Shown in pieces: positions 16,851 through 26,321 of a stretch of DNA of 48,324 bases. The stretch is taken from NCBI RefSeq assembly GCF_014696875.1, contig NZ_JACJQV010000173.1, forward strand, positions 1 to 48,324, written 5' to 3'. This DNA comes from Microcystis wesenbergii FACHB-1317 (GTDB lineage: Bacteria; Cyanobacteriota; Cyanobacteriia; Cyanobacteriales; Microcystaceae). The position numbers and the translations under genes were made by a program. Within the stretch, counting starts at the first letter, position 1. Each line of letters opens with the position of its first letter. The notes under the pieces were generated by a model, which was given only the letters and a program-made list of their open reading frames with translations, did not search any database and was not told where the DNA came from.

Positions 16851-18362
16851 AAATTCTTCGGCCACTTCCTCCACCCTGCGATCGCGTCCATCCACCTGAT
16901 AGTTTAATTTCTGCATAGTGCTGGAGGTGATTTTGCCAGTGAGTTTGGCTAAAACCTGTCGCAATTGCGGATATTTTTGCAAACTATCCCGGTTAAAAAT
17001 CGGTACCGCTTCGTAGGGAGGAAAATAGCGTTGATCATCTTCTAGGATGACTAAATCTAGCACGGGAATTAAGCCATCGGTGGAATTTCCCGCCACTAAA
17101 TCCACTTGTTTTTCGGCTAAAGCGCGGTACATTAACCCTAAATCCATCACTTTCGGGGGTCGGGCAAAAGTTAGGCCGTAGGTCTTCGCTAATCCCTTGT
17201 AACCGTCTTCCCTTTCCAAAAATTCATAACCAAAACCCGCTTGCCAATTGGGAGTATATTTAGCCACCTGCGAGAGAGTTTTCAGATTGTATTGACTGGC
17301 GGTTTCTCCCCGGATAACAATGGCGAAAGTATTCTCGAATCCTAGACTGGGAAAGACTTCTAGATTAAATTTTTCCGGATAAATCTCTTGCAGCTTTTCA
17401 GAGACTAATCGGGCATCGTTAAGGGGTTTTTCCTGCAAAATTCCCGTGAAAGCCGTGCCAGAATACTCCACATAACCATCGATTTTACCCGCTTTCACCG
17501 CTTCATGACAGATCAGAGTACCACCGAGATTAAATTGACGCTCAACCCGTAAATTCGTCTCTTTTTCGATTTTCTGTGCCAAAATTTCCCCTAAAATCAC
17601 CTGTTCGGTAAAATTTTTGGAACCGATCACCACTGTGCCGGGGGATGAATGGAAAATTTGAGTCAAGAGGAAAGATAGCAAGGCCAACCCGATTAAACCT
17701 AAGCCCCATTGCCATTTAGAGGGCTTTTTCGGGCGTTGCGAAGGGGAAAAGGTCTTTTCTAGCCGACCGAGACTCCAATCGGCAACAAGGGCTAAAAAAG
17801 CGGCAGGAATTGCCCCCGCCAAAATTAACTGATTATTGACCGTGGCAATACCGCGAAAAATAAACACTCCCAAACCACCGCCACCGATGGCAGCTGCGAT
17901 CGTGGCCACACCGATAGCAATCACCGTGGCAATTCTCACTCCTGCCAAAATTGTCGCCCCGGCCAGGGGTAATTCGATATAGCGCAGGATTTGACCGTCG
18001 GTCATGCCTAGGGATAACCCGGCTAATTTTAATTCGGGATCAACTTTTTTGATGCCCAGATAGGTATTTAAAACAATTGGCAGTAAGGTATAGAGAGTTA
18101 GGGCAACAATAGCGGGAATTTTGCCGATTCCTCCCAAAAAAGGCACGGAAATTAAAAAACCAAATAGGGCTAAACTGGGGATAGTCTGTAGGGTGTTAAC
18201 GATCGCTATAATTGGTGGGGCGAGAATAGCTTGACGACTAATCAAAATACCTAGAGGAATCCCAATTAAGCTACCCATAGCCATGGCTATTCCCGTCAAG
18301 AAAAGATGTTCTCCAGTGCGAAAAGCGATTTCCCCCCCATAATCTAGCCAAAAACTATCCAT
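16833..18362 (-). CDS. Osmoprotectant ABC transporter, permease fused to substrate-binding domain
   Basis: 509 residues. The N-terminal third (about 1-215) is a ProW/OpuCB-type permease with five to six helices and the EAA-like loop GMTDGQILRYIELPLAGATIL. A linker and one helix (about 222-240) lead to a ProX/OpuCC-type substrate-binding domain that begins VVIGSKNFTEQVILGEILA and contains GGTLICHEAVKAGKIDGYVEYSGTAF. The family imports glycine betaine, choline or related quaternary amines. The permease-binder fusion is a known type in cyanobacteria and firmicutes. No ATPase gene is adjacent, so the energising subunit must be encoded elsewhere. Confidence 0.88.
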   Translation of the reverse strand: MDSFWLDYGGEIAFRTGEHLFLTGIAMAMGSLIGIPLGILISRQAILAPPIIAIVNTLQTIPSLALFGFLISVPFLGGIGKIPAIVALTLYTLLPIVLNTYLGIKKVDPELKLAGLSLGMTDGQILRYIELPLAGATILAGVRIATVIAIGVATIAAAIGGGGLGVFIFRGIATVNNQLILAGAIPAAFLALVADWSLGRLEKTFSPSQRPKKPSKWQWGLGLIGLALLSFLLTQIFHSSPGTVVIGSKNFTEQVILGEILAQKIEKETNLRVERQFNLGGTLICHEAVKAGKIDGYVEYSGTAFTGILQEKPLNDARLVSEKLQEIYPEKFNLEVFPSLGFENTFAIVIRGETASQYNLKTLSQVAKYTPNWQAGFGYEFLEREDGYKGLAKTYGLTFARPPKVMDLGLMYRALAEKQVDLVAGNSTDGLIPVLDLVILEDDQRYFPPYEAVPIFNRDSLQKYPQLRQVLAKLTGKITSSTMQKLNYQVDGRDRRVEEVAEEFLVSLS

Positions 18363-18480
18363 AAACTTCTCTTAAAGCGGCTGCTTCATCCTATTGTATA
18401 GAATGAATGGGATCTATTAGTTCCAGTCTTGATTTAAAGATTCTATCACCATCTTGACATTATCTCCTCCCTAAAGACCA

Positions 18481-19485
18481 ATGACTAACAAATTTAATCC
18501 TCGGGCTAAAACTGTTGCCGATTGGGCCTATATCGGTATTGATAAACATTTTCATAAAGTTCTTAAACACGAAGCTGGGGTTTTACTCGATCAGGATCCA
18601 GAAGAATTACATCAAATTCGTGTGGGAATGCGCCGTCTTCGCAGTACCTTAACTGGTTTTGATCCCGCTTTAACCATGCCGAAATCTGCCGATCAAAAAC
18701 GGGTGGGTAATCTGGGCAGAATTTTAGGAGAATTGCGGGATTTAGATGTGTTAAAAGAGGCTTTTGTCGGTCATTATCAGCCAATTTTGCCCCCGCAAGA
18801 ACAGGATTTACTGAAGAAAGTTTTACAAGTTCTCGAAAGCCAAAGAAAAAAGGCTTTTGCTAAGGTAGAAAAGCTGTTAAAGTCCGACAAATTTCTCAAT
18901 TTTAAGGCAGATTTTGCCAGTTGGTTGGATAATCCCACCTATCAACCGATGGGAAAATTAGATATTGCTACGGTTTTACCAGACTTATTATTACCGCAAG
19001 CGAGTCGCTTTTTACTGCACGAAGGCTGGTTAGTTGGGGTAAATTTAGAGGAAGATCAAAAAGTAAGAGAGTTTTCTAGTCAAGAAATTGATGACTTATT
19101 GGAAAAAGAAGGATTATTACTGCATGATCTCCGCAAAGAAGCCAAGCGTTCTCGCTATAATATGGAGTTATTCACTCAGTTTTATGGCGACAAGTATCGA
19201 GAGTATCTAGAAGATATTAAAAACCTTCAAGGTATTCTCGGAGAAATGCAGGATTGTTGTGTTCTCTCGGATTTTCTTAGCCAAATTTTCCCTAATTGTC
19301 TCGCCAAGGAAATGCCCACCTTACTCGAAATTTTCCAAAATATCCGTCACCAAAAATGGCAAGAATGGCAACCCTTACAAAAGAAATTCCTTGACGCTGA
19401 CACCAGAAAAAGTCTGCACCAGACAATTTTACAGCCTATTTTTCGGCAAAATAGTGTAGAATTAGAGACTAATCCAGAATCCTGA
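18481..19485 (+). CDS. CHAD domain-containing protein
   Basis: 334 residues of almost entirely helical character. The CHAD signature is LHQIRVGMRRLRS (His44, Arg47, Arg51-Arg52), followed by the second half motif LLHDLRKEAKRSRYNMELF. CHAD domains bind inorganic polyphosphate through these basic residues and often localise to polyphosphate granules. There is no CYTH triphosphatase domain, so this is a stand-alone CHAD. It lies 11 bp upstream of the pyrF-pyrE fusion on the same strand, so co-transcription is likely, though a functional link is not obvious. Confidence 0.88.
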   Translation: MTNKFNPRAKTVADWAYIGIDKHFHKVLKHEAGVLLDQDPEELHQIRVGMRRLRSTLTGFDPALTMPKSADQKRVGNLGRILGELRDLDVLKEAFVGHYQPILPPQEQDLLKKVLQVLESQRKKAFAKVEKLLKSDKFLNFKADFASWLDNPTYQPMGKLDIATVLPDLLLPQASRFLLHEGWLVGVNLEEDQKVREFSSQEIDDLLEKEGLLLHDLRKEAKRSRYNMELFTQFYGDKYREYLEDIKNLQGILGEMQDCCVLSDFLSQIFPNCLAKEMPTLLEIFQNIRHQKWQEWQPLQKKFLDADTRKSLHQTILQPIFRQNSVELETNPES

Positions 19486-19496
19486 GATTAGAACCG

Positions 19497-20930
19497 ATGA
19501 ATTTTTTTCAAAAGTTAAACCACGCCATTAGTCAAAACCAGACTCTACTTGTCCTCGGTTTAGATGCTAACCCCGAAATGATGCCCTCCACCCCGGGAGA
19601 ATTAATCGTTAATTTAGAACAGTGGCTCAAGTTTATTATCGATGAAACTGCCCCTTTTGTCTGTGCCTACAAACCAACTTTAGGCTTTTATCAAGCTTTG
19701 GGAGCGGCAGGTTTAGAATTATTACAGCGAATTTTAACGGCAATTCCCGATCATATCCCGGTAATTTTGGATGCTAAACACGGCGATATTAATACTAGCA
19801 GTATTTTAGCCGAGACTATCTTTAAAACTTGGCAGGTGGACGCGGTTACTCTCAATCCCTACTCCGGACAGGATCACGTTGCTCCTTTTTTAGTTTATCC
19901 CGAGCATGGTGCTTTTATCCTCTGTCATACTTCCAATCAAGGCGCGATTAATCTGCAAGAATTTCCCAGTCGCGACAATCCTTTTTATCTGCAAGTTGTC
20001 AAAGAAGCTTGCACTTGGGGAACTCCCGAACAAGTATTTTTAGAAGTGGGAACCACTCAACCAGAGATATTGAAAAAGATTCGCAATTTTGCCCCCGAAA
20101 GATTGATTTTATTACGCAGTATTTGGGAAGAAAAAAGTAAATTCTCCGAGTTAATTACTGTGGGTTTAAATAGTCATGGCGAGGGTTTATTAATTCCTGT
20201 ACCCCAAGACTTTTTATCTCAACCCGATTTGGGAACAAAAGTCAAGGATTTACGCGAGGAAGTCAACAAAATTAAACAAAATCACCAGCAAGAATCGAGC
20301 CAAGATGATACTTGGACCGCTAACGTTTGTCTTTTAAAACAACATCCTCATCAGGATTTAATTCTACAATTATTTGATATTGGCTGCTTGATGTTTGGCG
20401 ATTATGTGCAAGCATCGGGAGAAACTTTTTCCTATTATATCGATCTGAGAAAAATTATCTCTAATCCTAATATTTTTCAGCAGGTAATTGAAGCCTATGG
20501 AGAAATATTAAAAACCTTGACATTTGACCGCATTGCTGGTATCCCCTACGGCTCTTTACCTACGGCTACGGGTTTATCTTTATTATTAAATCATCCGATG
20601 ATTTTCCCCCGCAAAGAAGTAAAAGCCCACGGCACAAGAAGAGTAATTGAAGGTAATTTTCAAGTGGGGGAAACCGTGGTAGTAGTGGACGATATTTTAA
20701 TTTCTGGCAAAAGTGCGATCGAGGGGGCAGCAAAGATTAAATCGGCGGGATTATTAGTTAATGATATCGTGGTTTTTATCGACCATGGTGGCCCCGTTAA
20801 AGATAAACTTCGTAGCCATGGTTATCAACCTTATTCGGTTTTAACCCTAGCAGAAATTACCGATACTCTCTACGAAGCGGGAAGACTGACAGAAGCAGAA
20901 TATAGCTGTTTTTTAAATCGCTCCCATTGA
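19497..20930 (+). CDS. pyrFE: Bifunctional OMP decarboxylase / orotate phosphoribosyltransferase
   Basis: 477 residues. Residues 1-270 are a PyrF type 2 barrel with the catalytic Asp92-Lys94-Asp97 triad in LDAKHGDINTS. Residues about 290-477 are PyrE, with a PRPP-binding loop VVVVDDILISGKSA (Asp398, Asp399). It should make UMP from orotate in two steps: PRPP transfer, then decarboxylation. The order, decarboxylase first, is the reverse of animal UMP synthase and is a known cyanobacterial arrangement. It is followed at once by a heptamer array. Confidence 0.92.
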   Translation: MNFFQKLNHAISQNQTLLVLGLDANPEMMPSTPGELIVNLEQWLKFIIDETAPFVCAYKPTLGFYQALGAAGLELLQRILTAIPDHIPVILDAKHGDINTSSILAETIFKTWQVDAVTLNPYSGQDHVAPFLVYPEHGAFILCHTSNQGAINLQEFPSRDNPFYLQVVKEACTWGTPEQVFLEVGTTQPEILKKIRNFAPERLILLRSIWEEKSKFSELITVGLNSHGEGLLIPVPQDFLSQPDLGTKVKDLREEVNKIKQNHQQESSQDDTWTANVCLLKQHPHQDLILQLFDIGCLMFGDYVQASGETFSYYIDLRKIISNPNIFQQVIEAYGEILKTLTFDRIAGIPYGSLPTATGLSLLLNHPMIFPRKEVKAHGTRRVIEGNFQVGETVVVVDDILISGKSAIEGAAKIKSAGLLVNDIVVFIDHGGPVKDKLRSHGYQPYSVLTLAEITDTLYEAGRLTEAEYSCFLNRSH

Positions 20931-20939
20931 TATTTAGCC

Positions 20940-21040
20940 ATCAGTTATCAGTTATCAGTTATCAGTTATCAGTTATCAGTTATTAGTTATCAGTTATCAG
21001 TTATCAGTTATCAGTTATCAGTTATCAGTTATCAGTTTTA
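20940..21040. repeat. TCAGTTA heptamer array, about 13 units
   Basis: Nearly perfect tandem GTTATCA units run from 20944 to about 21037, with one TTAGTTA variant. It is the longest such array in the window and starts ten bases after the pyrFE stop. Confidence 0.9.
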
Positions 21041-21053
21041 AGTAAGCAGTATG

Positions 21054-21175
21054 GGGAGCATCTCACCTTTGTAACCCCTAAATCAGGTTTTTATGTCAAG
21101 CTATTTTGAAAGCCTTGCTGGAAAACAGTTTTAGTGATAAGTATAATTACTCACTTGCATAAATGAGATGCTCCC
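21054..21175. mobile_element. MITE-like element, 122 bp, with 9-bp target duplication
   Basis: The ends are perfect 12-bp inverted repeats (GGGAGCATCTCA / TGAGATGCTCCC). They are flanked by an exact 9-bp duplication, AGCAGTATG, at 21045-21053 and 21176-21184. There is no reading frame. The element landed between two heptamer arrays. It differs from the TANNTA-flanked family in terminal repeat and duplication length; a parental IS with the same ends was not seen here. Confidence 0.85.
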
Positions 21176-21225
21176 AGCAGTATGTATTAAGTGAGCCTCA
21201 TCAAATGGCAGTTTCCTGCTGTCTT

Positions 21226-21346
21226 TTGACTGTTTACTGTTTACTGATTACTGTTTACTGTTTACTGATTACTGTTTACTGTTTACTGTTTACTGTTTAC
21301 TGATCACTGATTACTGATTACTGATCACTGATTACTGCTCACTGAA
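21226..21346. repeat. Heptamer array, TTTACTG/ATTACTG type
   Basis: About 15 units of (A/T)TTACTG and ATCACTG in tandem. It is the reverse-strand form of the same repeat family as at 20940 and lies just beyond the DUF1816 stop codon. Confidence 0.85.
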
Positions 21347-21351
21347 AATTG

Positions 21352-21636
21352 TTAAGAAACTTGACTGCGTAAGACCTTTAGGGTATTCAGGAGCTTGCTT
21401 TCTTCTTTTTCCTCAAAAATAGTTAAATCTTTCGGTTTACAACGTTTTATATGCAATTTAATCCCCTGCGCTCCTTCTGTTTTCAAATCTTCTTCGTAAC
21501 CAGCTTGAGCGACTTCAGCCTCGTCTTTAGCGAGAAAAGGACCGAAATAATAAGTACATCTGGGATAGTCGGTTTTAATCTCGACCCAGTAGGCTAATCC
21601 GAACCTTTCGAGTAAGCTAATCAAAAATTCTTTCAT
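21352..21636 (-). CDS. DUF1816 domain-containing protein
   Basis: 95 residues from the chosen start MKEFLISLLERFGLAYWVEI. An in-frame ATG four codons upstream is possible, but GGGGA lies just before this one and fits a ribosome-binding site. The core words YWVEIKTDYPRCTYYFGPF and DEAEVAQAGYEEDL match the cyanobacterial DUF1816 family, related to CpcD-like linker domains. It is small and soluble with a charged C-terminus. Its role is unknown; a link to phycobilisomes is only a suggestion from the fold family. It is last in a minus-strand series starting at carA but separated by 125 bp. Confidence 0.75.
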   Translation of the reverse strand: MKEFLISLLERFGLAYWVEIKTDYPRCTYYFGPFLAKDEAEVAQAGYEEDLKTEGAQGIKLHIKRCKPKDLTIFEEKEESKLLNTLKVLRSQVS

Positions 21637-21760
21637 TTCGTTCCCCATCTAAATCTACTCTGGTGGTTTTGTTACGTTCGTTTACATTTCGCAAACTTCC
21701 TTCCTATTTTATTTATACTTTTTCCTTTTGGCTATTGGGAGTGTCGAAAAATACAGATTC

Positions 21761-22627
21761 TCAGTCGGGGGAATTTTGCCAGCGTTGACGGTAAACCTCG
21801 TAAAGAGCCATACCCGCCGCCACCGAAGCATTGAGACTGGGGGTTTTGCCTGCCAAAGGGATAGATACCAACTCATCGCAGGACTTTTGGGTTAGCAGAC
21901 TCAAACCCTCTCCCTCCGAACCTACCACCAATCCTATCGCACCCGTTAAATTGATTGTGTGTAAAGATTTACCAGTTTTTGCCGCCGTGCCGTAGAGCCA
22001 AAAACCAGCCGCTTTTAATTCCTCTAAAGCACGATTGAGATTAACCACCCTAGCGACGGGTAAATATTCCAGGGCCCCCGCCGCCACTTTCATCACCGTC
22101 GATGTCACCCCAGCGGCGCGACGTTGGGGAATAACTACCCCCTGACAACCCATGGCTTCGGCGGTGCGAATAATTGCCCCAAGGTTATGGGGATCCGTAA
22201 TACCTTCAGCGATGACGATGACGGGGTGGCGACTTCTGCCCTTAGCTTTCTCGATCAGATCGGCTAATTCGATATAATCATAGGGAGACATCTGGGCGGC
22301 GATCCCCTGATGATTGGCCTTACTGGTAATCTGATCGAGACGCAGATCGTCCACCTCATCAATTACCGTGCCGTTGGCTTTGGCTTTTTCTAAGAGGGTA
22401 TGATAACGGGGATCGTAACGGAGTCGATTGACCACCCAAATCCGATTCAGTTGGCGCTCCTCTTCCATGGCTGTTAAAACCACCCGGCGACCGTAGAGCA
22501 GATCATCAGCTTCTTGGTTTTCTGGAGTTACTGTCGGGGATTTAGTCAGAATTGGCCCGGTTTTTGGCCGCGAGGGCCGGCGAGAATTACGATTATCGGA
22601 CTTGTCACGAAATGGTCGATCGCTCAT
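21761..22627 (-). CDS. rlmB: TrmH-family RNA 2'-O-methyltransferase, RlmB-like
   Basis: 288 residues. A basic, disordered N-terminus (1-45, rich in Arg/Ser) precedes the substrate-binding domain ([21 protein letters not shown]) and the SPOUT catalytic domain. The three SPOUT motifs are present: [22 protein letters not shown] and [22 protein letters not shown], forming the trefoil knot. It probably methylates G2251-equivalent of 23S rRNA. It follows the Mini-III gene by 40 bp, a pairing with rRNA maturation genes that is common in bacteria. Confidence 0.88.
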   Translation of the reverse strand: MSDRPFRDKSDNRNSRRPSRPKTGPILTKSPTVTPENQEADDLLYGRRVVLTAMEEERQLNRIWVVNRLRYDPRYHTLLEKAKANGTVIDEVDDLRLDQITSKANHQGIAAQMSPYDYIELADLIEKAKGRSRHPVIVIAEGITDPHNLGAIIRTAEAMGCQGVVIPQRRAAGVTSTVMKVAAGALEYLPVARVVNLNRALEELKAAGFWLYGTAAKTGKSLHTINLTGAIGLVVGSEGEGLSLLTQKSCDELVSIPLAGKTPSLNASVAAGMALYEVYRQRWQNSPD

Positions 22628-22667
22628 GATTGATTAATAGTAAAGGAGTCGGGAGTCATCCCGATGG

Positions 22668-23084
22668 CTATAATTCTAGTTTTTCTAATAGTTGATGTAA
22701 TCTTGAGGGGTCTTGCAGATAAAGATAGCCGAACAGGGTTTCTAAACTGCTGGCCTGCTGATAGACTTGGGCTGTCAGACGACGGCGTTTTCCCGTGACC
22801 GCATTGCGTCCCCGGCGCAGAATTTCTTTTTCTTGGTCTGTCAGATAGGGCTGCAGTTGCGCTAAATCTAAGGCCTGTTGTTCTGCTCTAACTTTGCCCA
22901 CCACCTGAGCGTGATAGTCTCCCAGACGCTGGGGCGGCAGTAAGTAATAAGTGCGGATGTATAATTCATAAACAGCATCCCCTAGATAGGCCAGAGAAGC
23001 AGGCGATAATCGGTCAAGACCCTCTAGGATTGGTGAACCCTGGCCACTGACCTGTAAGCGAAGTTTTTCGAGAGGAGATTCCAC
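22668..23084 (-). CDS. mrnC: Mini-ribonuclease III
   Basis: 138 residues containing only an RNase III catalytic domain and no double-stranded RNA-binding domain, as in Mini-III. The signature LAYLGDAVYELYIRTYYL holds Asp36 and Glu40; the second acidic patch lies in SLETLFGYLYL. Basic stretch GRNAVTGKRRRLTAQVYQQAS is typical. The enzyme matures 23S rRNA ends. It sits between the STAS gene (4-bp gap) and the rRNA methyltransferase gene, so one transcript is likely. Confidence 0.92.
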   Translation of the reverse strand: MESPLEKLRLQVSGQGSPILEGLDRLSPASLAYLGDAVYELYIRTYYLLPPQRLGDYHAQVVGKVRAEQQALDLAQLQPYLTDQEKEILRRGRNAVTGKRRRLTAQVYQQASSLETLFGYLYLQDPSRLHQLLEKLEL

Positions 23085-23087
23085 GAT

Positions 23088-23438
23088 TTACGCTTTTTCT
23101 AGATATTCGATCGCTTCTTCCAGGGTGGATCGCAGGGAAAAAAACTTCTCCAATCGCACCAGTTTTACGGTTTGAGTTACCCGGGGATTGGTAACAATTT
23201 GTAAACTGCCCCCTTCGGTTTTGGCCTTTTTTACCAATTTTACTAGGGCCCCTAAACCGGAGCTATCGATAAAATCAATCTGAGCGAGGCTAATAATCAC
23301 ATCCTTAGGACCTTGCTCCACATAGCCTTCGATCACCTTACAAAAAGTCGGTTCGGAAAAGGCATCTAAAAGACCCGTCAAACGGAAAATTTGGTACTTA
23401 TCTCTGACCTCACGCGTGCCTCGCAAGCTGACGGTCAA
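23088..23438 (-). CDS. STAS domain protein (anti-sigma factor antagonist-like)
   Basis: 116 residues, a single STAS domain. The phosphorylation-site motif DFIDSSGLGALV is intact, with Ser59 the likely acceptor. Such proteins switch partners with an anti-sigma kinase or act in two-component branches; no kinase or phosphatase gene is nearby. The stop lies 3 bases from the Mini-III start, indicating translational coupling. The start 23438 leaves a 74-bp gap to carA. This gene's regulatory partner cannot be inferred from context. Confidence 0.85.
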   Translation of the reverse strand: MTVSLRGTREVRDKYQIFRLTGLLDAFSEPTFCKVIEGYVEQGPKDVIISLAQIDFIDSSGLGALVKLVKKAKTEGGSLQIVTNPRVTQTVKLVRLEKFFSLRSTLEEAIEYLEKA

Positions 23439-23512
23439 GTTAATTGCTTCTGGAATAATCGCCTCCTAGCTCTAGAGCCGTAAAAATCAAAACCCTAGTA
23501 TATCCTAAAAAT

Positions 23513-24667
23513 TTACGACCGACCCTTTTTTGCTTGCCGCATTAAATCGACAAATTGGCCAAACAGATAATCGGCATCGTGGGGGCCGGGACTGGCTTCG
23601 GGGTGGTATTGTACCGAGAAAAAGGGCAAGGACCTGTGTTTTAAACCCGCTACGGTGCGATCATTGAGGTTGAGATGGGTAATCTCCACTTGCGGATTTA
23701 AAGATGCCTCCTGCACGGCAAAACCGTGATTCTGACTGGTAATTTCCACCTGTTGCTGGAGTCCACAGGGTTGATTTAACCCGCGATGACCAAATTTCAG
23801 TTTAAAGGTTTCTGCTCCTAGGGATAGGCCTAAAATTTGATGACCCATACAGATGCCAAAAGTGGGTTTTTCCCCTTGTAAAAGTTCCTTGGCTAGGGCA
23901 ATCCCTTCGGTGACAGCCGCCGGATCTCCCGGTCCGTTAGAAAAGAAAATACCATCGGGATTATATTCGGCGATTTTTTCGGGAGGAGTGTCAGAGGGAA
24001 CCACGATCACCCGACAACCGTAGCTGGCTAAACGCCGGAGAATATTGCGTTTGATGCCAAAATCGATCGCCACCACCGTTAACGGTTCTTGATCACTATC
24101 AATTGGCGCAAATTCCCAAGCGGACGGGGTGGGAGTCGTCCACTCGTACACTTCCTTGGTGGTAACTTCTTTGACGAGATTTAACCCAGCCATACTGGGG
24201 GCTGCCTGCACCAGCCGCAGTAAATCATGATAATCGAGTATTTCCGTGGAAATTGCCCCATTCATCGCCCCAACCGAGCGAATTTTGCGGGTCAGAGACC
24301 GGGTATCGATGCCATAGATGCCAATAACATCATGATCGGCCAGATAATCCGGTAGGGATTGGCTAGAACGCCAATTACTGGGCCGGTGGCAGATGTTTTT
24401 GGCGATCGCTCCTTTCACCTGGGGACGAATTGACTCCTCATCCTCGGGGTTAACCCCCGTATTTCCCAATTCTGGATAGGTAAAAGTGACGATTTGACCA
24501 GCATAACTGGGATCGGTGAGGACTTCCTGATAACCGGTCATCCCCGTGTTAAAGACAACTTCGCCGACAGTGGTTCCCTTGGAGCCGAAGGAATAACCCT
24601 CGTAAACCGTACCATCGGCCAGAACTAATAAGGCTTTTTGACTAGCAGCACTGGATATCATCGTCAA
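23513..24667 (-). CDS. carA: Carbamoyl-phosphate synthase small subunit
   Basis: 384 residues. It is the glutaminase subunit that supplies ammonia to CarB for carbamoyl phosphate in arginine and pyrimidine synthesis. The N-terminal domain begins [17 protein letters not shown]. The class I glutamine amidotransferase triad is Cys273 in [11 protein letters not shown] with His355 and Glu357 in [12 protein letters not shown]. Start ATG 24667; a second ATG two codons later is possible. It opens the minus-strand run toward the rRNA-maturation genes and is transcribed divergently from the helix-turn-helix gene at 24859. Confidence 0.95.
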   Translation of the reverse strand: MTMISSAASQKALLVLADGTVYEGYSFGSKGTTVGEVVFNTGMTGYQEVLTDPSYAGQIVTFTYPELGNTGVNPEDEESIRPQVKGAIAKNICHRPSNWRSSQSLPDYLADHDVIGIYGIDTRSLTRKIRSVGAMNGAISTEILDYHDLLRLVQAAPSMAGLNLVKEVTTKEVYEWTTPTPSAWEFAPIDSDQEPLTVVAIDFGIKRNILRRLASYGCRVIVVPSDTPPEKIAEYNPDGIFFSNGPGDPAAVTEGIALAKELLQGEKPTFGICMGHQILGLSLGAETFKLKFGHRGLNQPCGLQQQVEITSQNHGFAVQEASLNPQVEITHLNLNDRTVAGLKHRSLPFFSVQYHPEASPGPHDADYLFGQFVDLMRQAKKGRS

Positions 24668-24858
24668 TTTTTTAATCTTGAGTAGTGGTGAGAAACAGAA
24701 GTCAAGGATAGACTAGAACAGGGACTAGAAAACGAATTGCTTAGTTTTAATTGGCTAGAGCGTTTTATGATTAAGAGTACATCCGCTCAAGGACAATAGT
24801 TTCCCCTGACTAGCCATCGGCAAAATCCTATCGCTTAAAAAATAACTATATAAGTAAT

Positions 24859-25746
24859 ATGAGTGCAAGAAAACTGACTGATGCCACGAAAAAAGAAATT
24901 CTTAAGCTTTATCGGGAAACGGAGGCCACCACTTCCACGTTAGCCGAGCGTTATGGAGTGAGTAGTTCTACGGTCAGTCGTTTTCTCAAAAATTCTTTTT
25001 CTAGCGAGGAATACGAGCAGTTAATCCAGAAAAAACGCTTGGCCCGCAATGGTCGCAGCCTTGAGGAGGAGGAGGCAGCAGCGGATTTACCGGAAAAAGC
25101 GATCGAGGTGATTAGTGTTCGGGCAGCCCAAATCGCAGCTAAGGATGAGCAGGCTTTTCAGCAACCGATCACTTCTGTGGAACAATTAACCCTATTAATG
25201 GATACCTCTTACTCGCCAGAAGCAGATAATCCAGAAGATACAGAAATTAATGGCGATAAACCCCTAGAAGACGCTAATTTAAGCGAATTTTTCGTCGAAG
25301 CTCTCGAGGAAGAGGAGGATGAAGATGAGCTTGACGAGGATTGGGATGAAGAGGAGGATGAAGATGAAGATGAAGACGAGGAGGAGGAGGAACTAGCGGG
25401 GAGCTATTTAGGCCCGACTATCGTTAAAACAGCCCAATTACAGATATTACCCCTCTCGGCAGCGGCTTTTCCCAAAACCTGTTACTTGGTCATTGATCGC
25501 GCTGCCGAATTAATCACCCGTCCCCTCAAGGATTTTGCCGAATTGGGTAAGGTTCCCCCTCAGGAAATCCAGCAGCGCACTCTCCCCATCTTTGAAAGTC
25601 ATCGCATCGCTCGTCGTTTCTCCAAGCGCAAGGAAAAAGTGATTAAAGTTCCCGACGGTCGCCTGATCGAAAAAGCTCACGCTCAACTGGAAGCTAAAGG
25701 GATCACCCGTCTGCTCATGGATGGTCGTATCTACGCTTTAGAGTAG
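24859..25746 (+). CDS. Helix-turn-helix protein with long acidic stretch
   Basis: 295 residues. Residues 5-45 read as a transposase-OrfA-like helix-turn-helix (EILKLYRETEATTSTLAERYGVSSSTVSRFL). Residues about 150-178 are almost purely Asp/Glu, a very low-complexity acidic tract. The C-terminal half (about 185-295) is an ordered domain with LVIDRAAELITRPLKDFAELG and a basic stretch RRFSKRKEKVIKV. The layout is conserved in cyanobacteria in my recollection and is often misannotated as transposase; no catalytic DDE residues are present. A DNA-binding role is inferred. It is divergent from carA with 191 bp between the starts. Confidence 0.7.
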   Translation: MSARKLTDATKKEILKLYRETEATTSTLAERYGVSSSTVSRFLKNSFSSEEYEQLIQKKRLARNGRSLEEEEAAADLPEKAIEVISVRAAQIAAKDEQAFQQPITSVEQLTLLMDTSYSPEADNPEDTEINGDKPLEDANLSEFFVEALEEEEDEDELDEDWDEEEDEDEDEDEEEEELAGSYLGPTIVKTAQLQILPLSAAAFPKTCYLVIDRAAELITRPLKDFAELGKVPPQEIQQRTLPIFESHRIARRFSKRKEKVIKVPDGRLIEKAHAQLEAKGITRLLMDGRIYALE

Positions 25747-26321
25747 GGGATGAGAGGATTAGCCGGGGTTGGGAAGTGGGGAAGTGGGAATTATGAATTA
25801 TGAATTGGGGAAGTGGGGAGATGGGGAGCAGGGAGATGGGGAGCAGGGAGAATAAATAAAAATAATCCTCCTGACTGGAAAGAGGGTGTGGGGTGTAGGG
25901 AAAGAAACCTCTGTGGGGATGAAAATTTTTTCCTCGGGACTGACTCCTGAATACTGACTCCTGAATACTGTCTCCGGTCTCCTGACGACCGCCTCCTGTC
26001 TCCTAACCCCACCAACAAACTTTTTCAGGAAACCCTAAATATAATCGAGTTTGAACAATAGATAAGTTTTTTAACAAGAGTAGTTTCAGATACTAATTAC
26101 CCGATGGACTGGGGTAGAATTAGAAAAACCAGTCAAACTGTTTTAGCCAAGCTATTTAACTATGATTAAAATTAACTTGCTGTTCGGGTTATCTTCTCTT
26201 AAAAAATCGATAAAAAACTTTACATAAACTCAAATAAAAGCGGAGTGAGTTATCAGACAAAGTTTTTAGGTGCTTTTGTTGATTACTTCTTAACCACCAT
26301 CTTAGAAGTAGAAGAAGGGAG
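25747..26321. other. Repeat-filled intergenic region with one-ended MITE
   Basis: No gene seen. 25785-25850 holds GAAGTGGG, AATTATG and GGGGAGATGGGGAGCA repeats. 25940-26010 holds ACTCCTGAATACTG and CTCCTGT repeats. At 26009-26035, CAACAAACTTTTTCAGGAAACCC is the right end of the TANNTA MITE family, followed by TAAATA; no left end is visible. The part from 26040 to 26321 is AT-rich leader sequence of the pentapeptide gene, with GAAGAAGGGAG as a strong ribosome-binding site just before ATG 26322. Confidence 0.65.

Noticed and set aside
20940-21346. CRISPR-like regular repeats
   Set aside because: Units are contiguous 7-bp tandem repeats without unique spacers.
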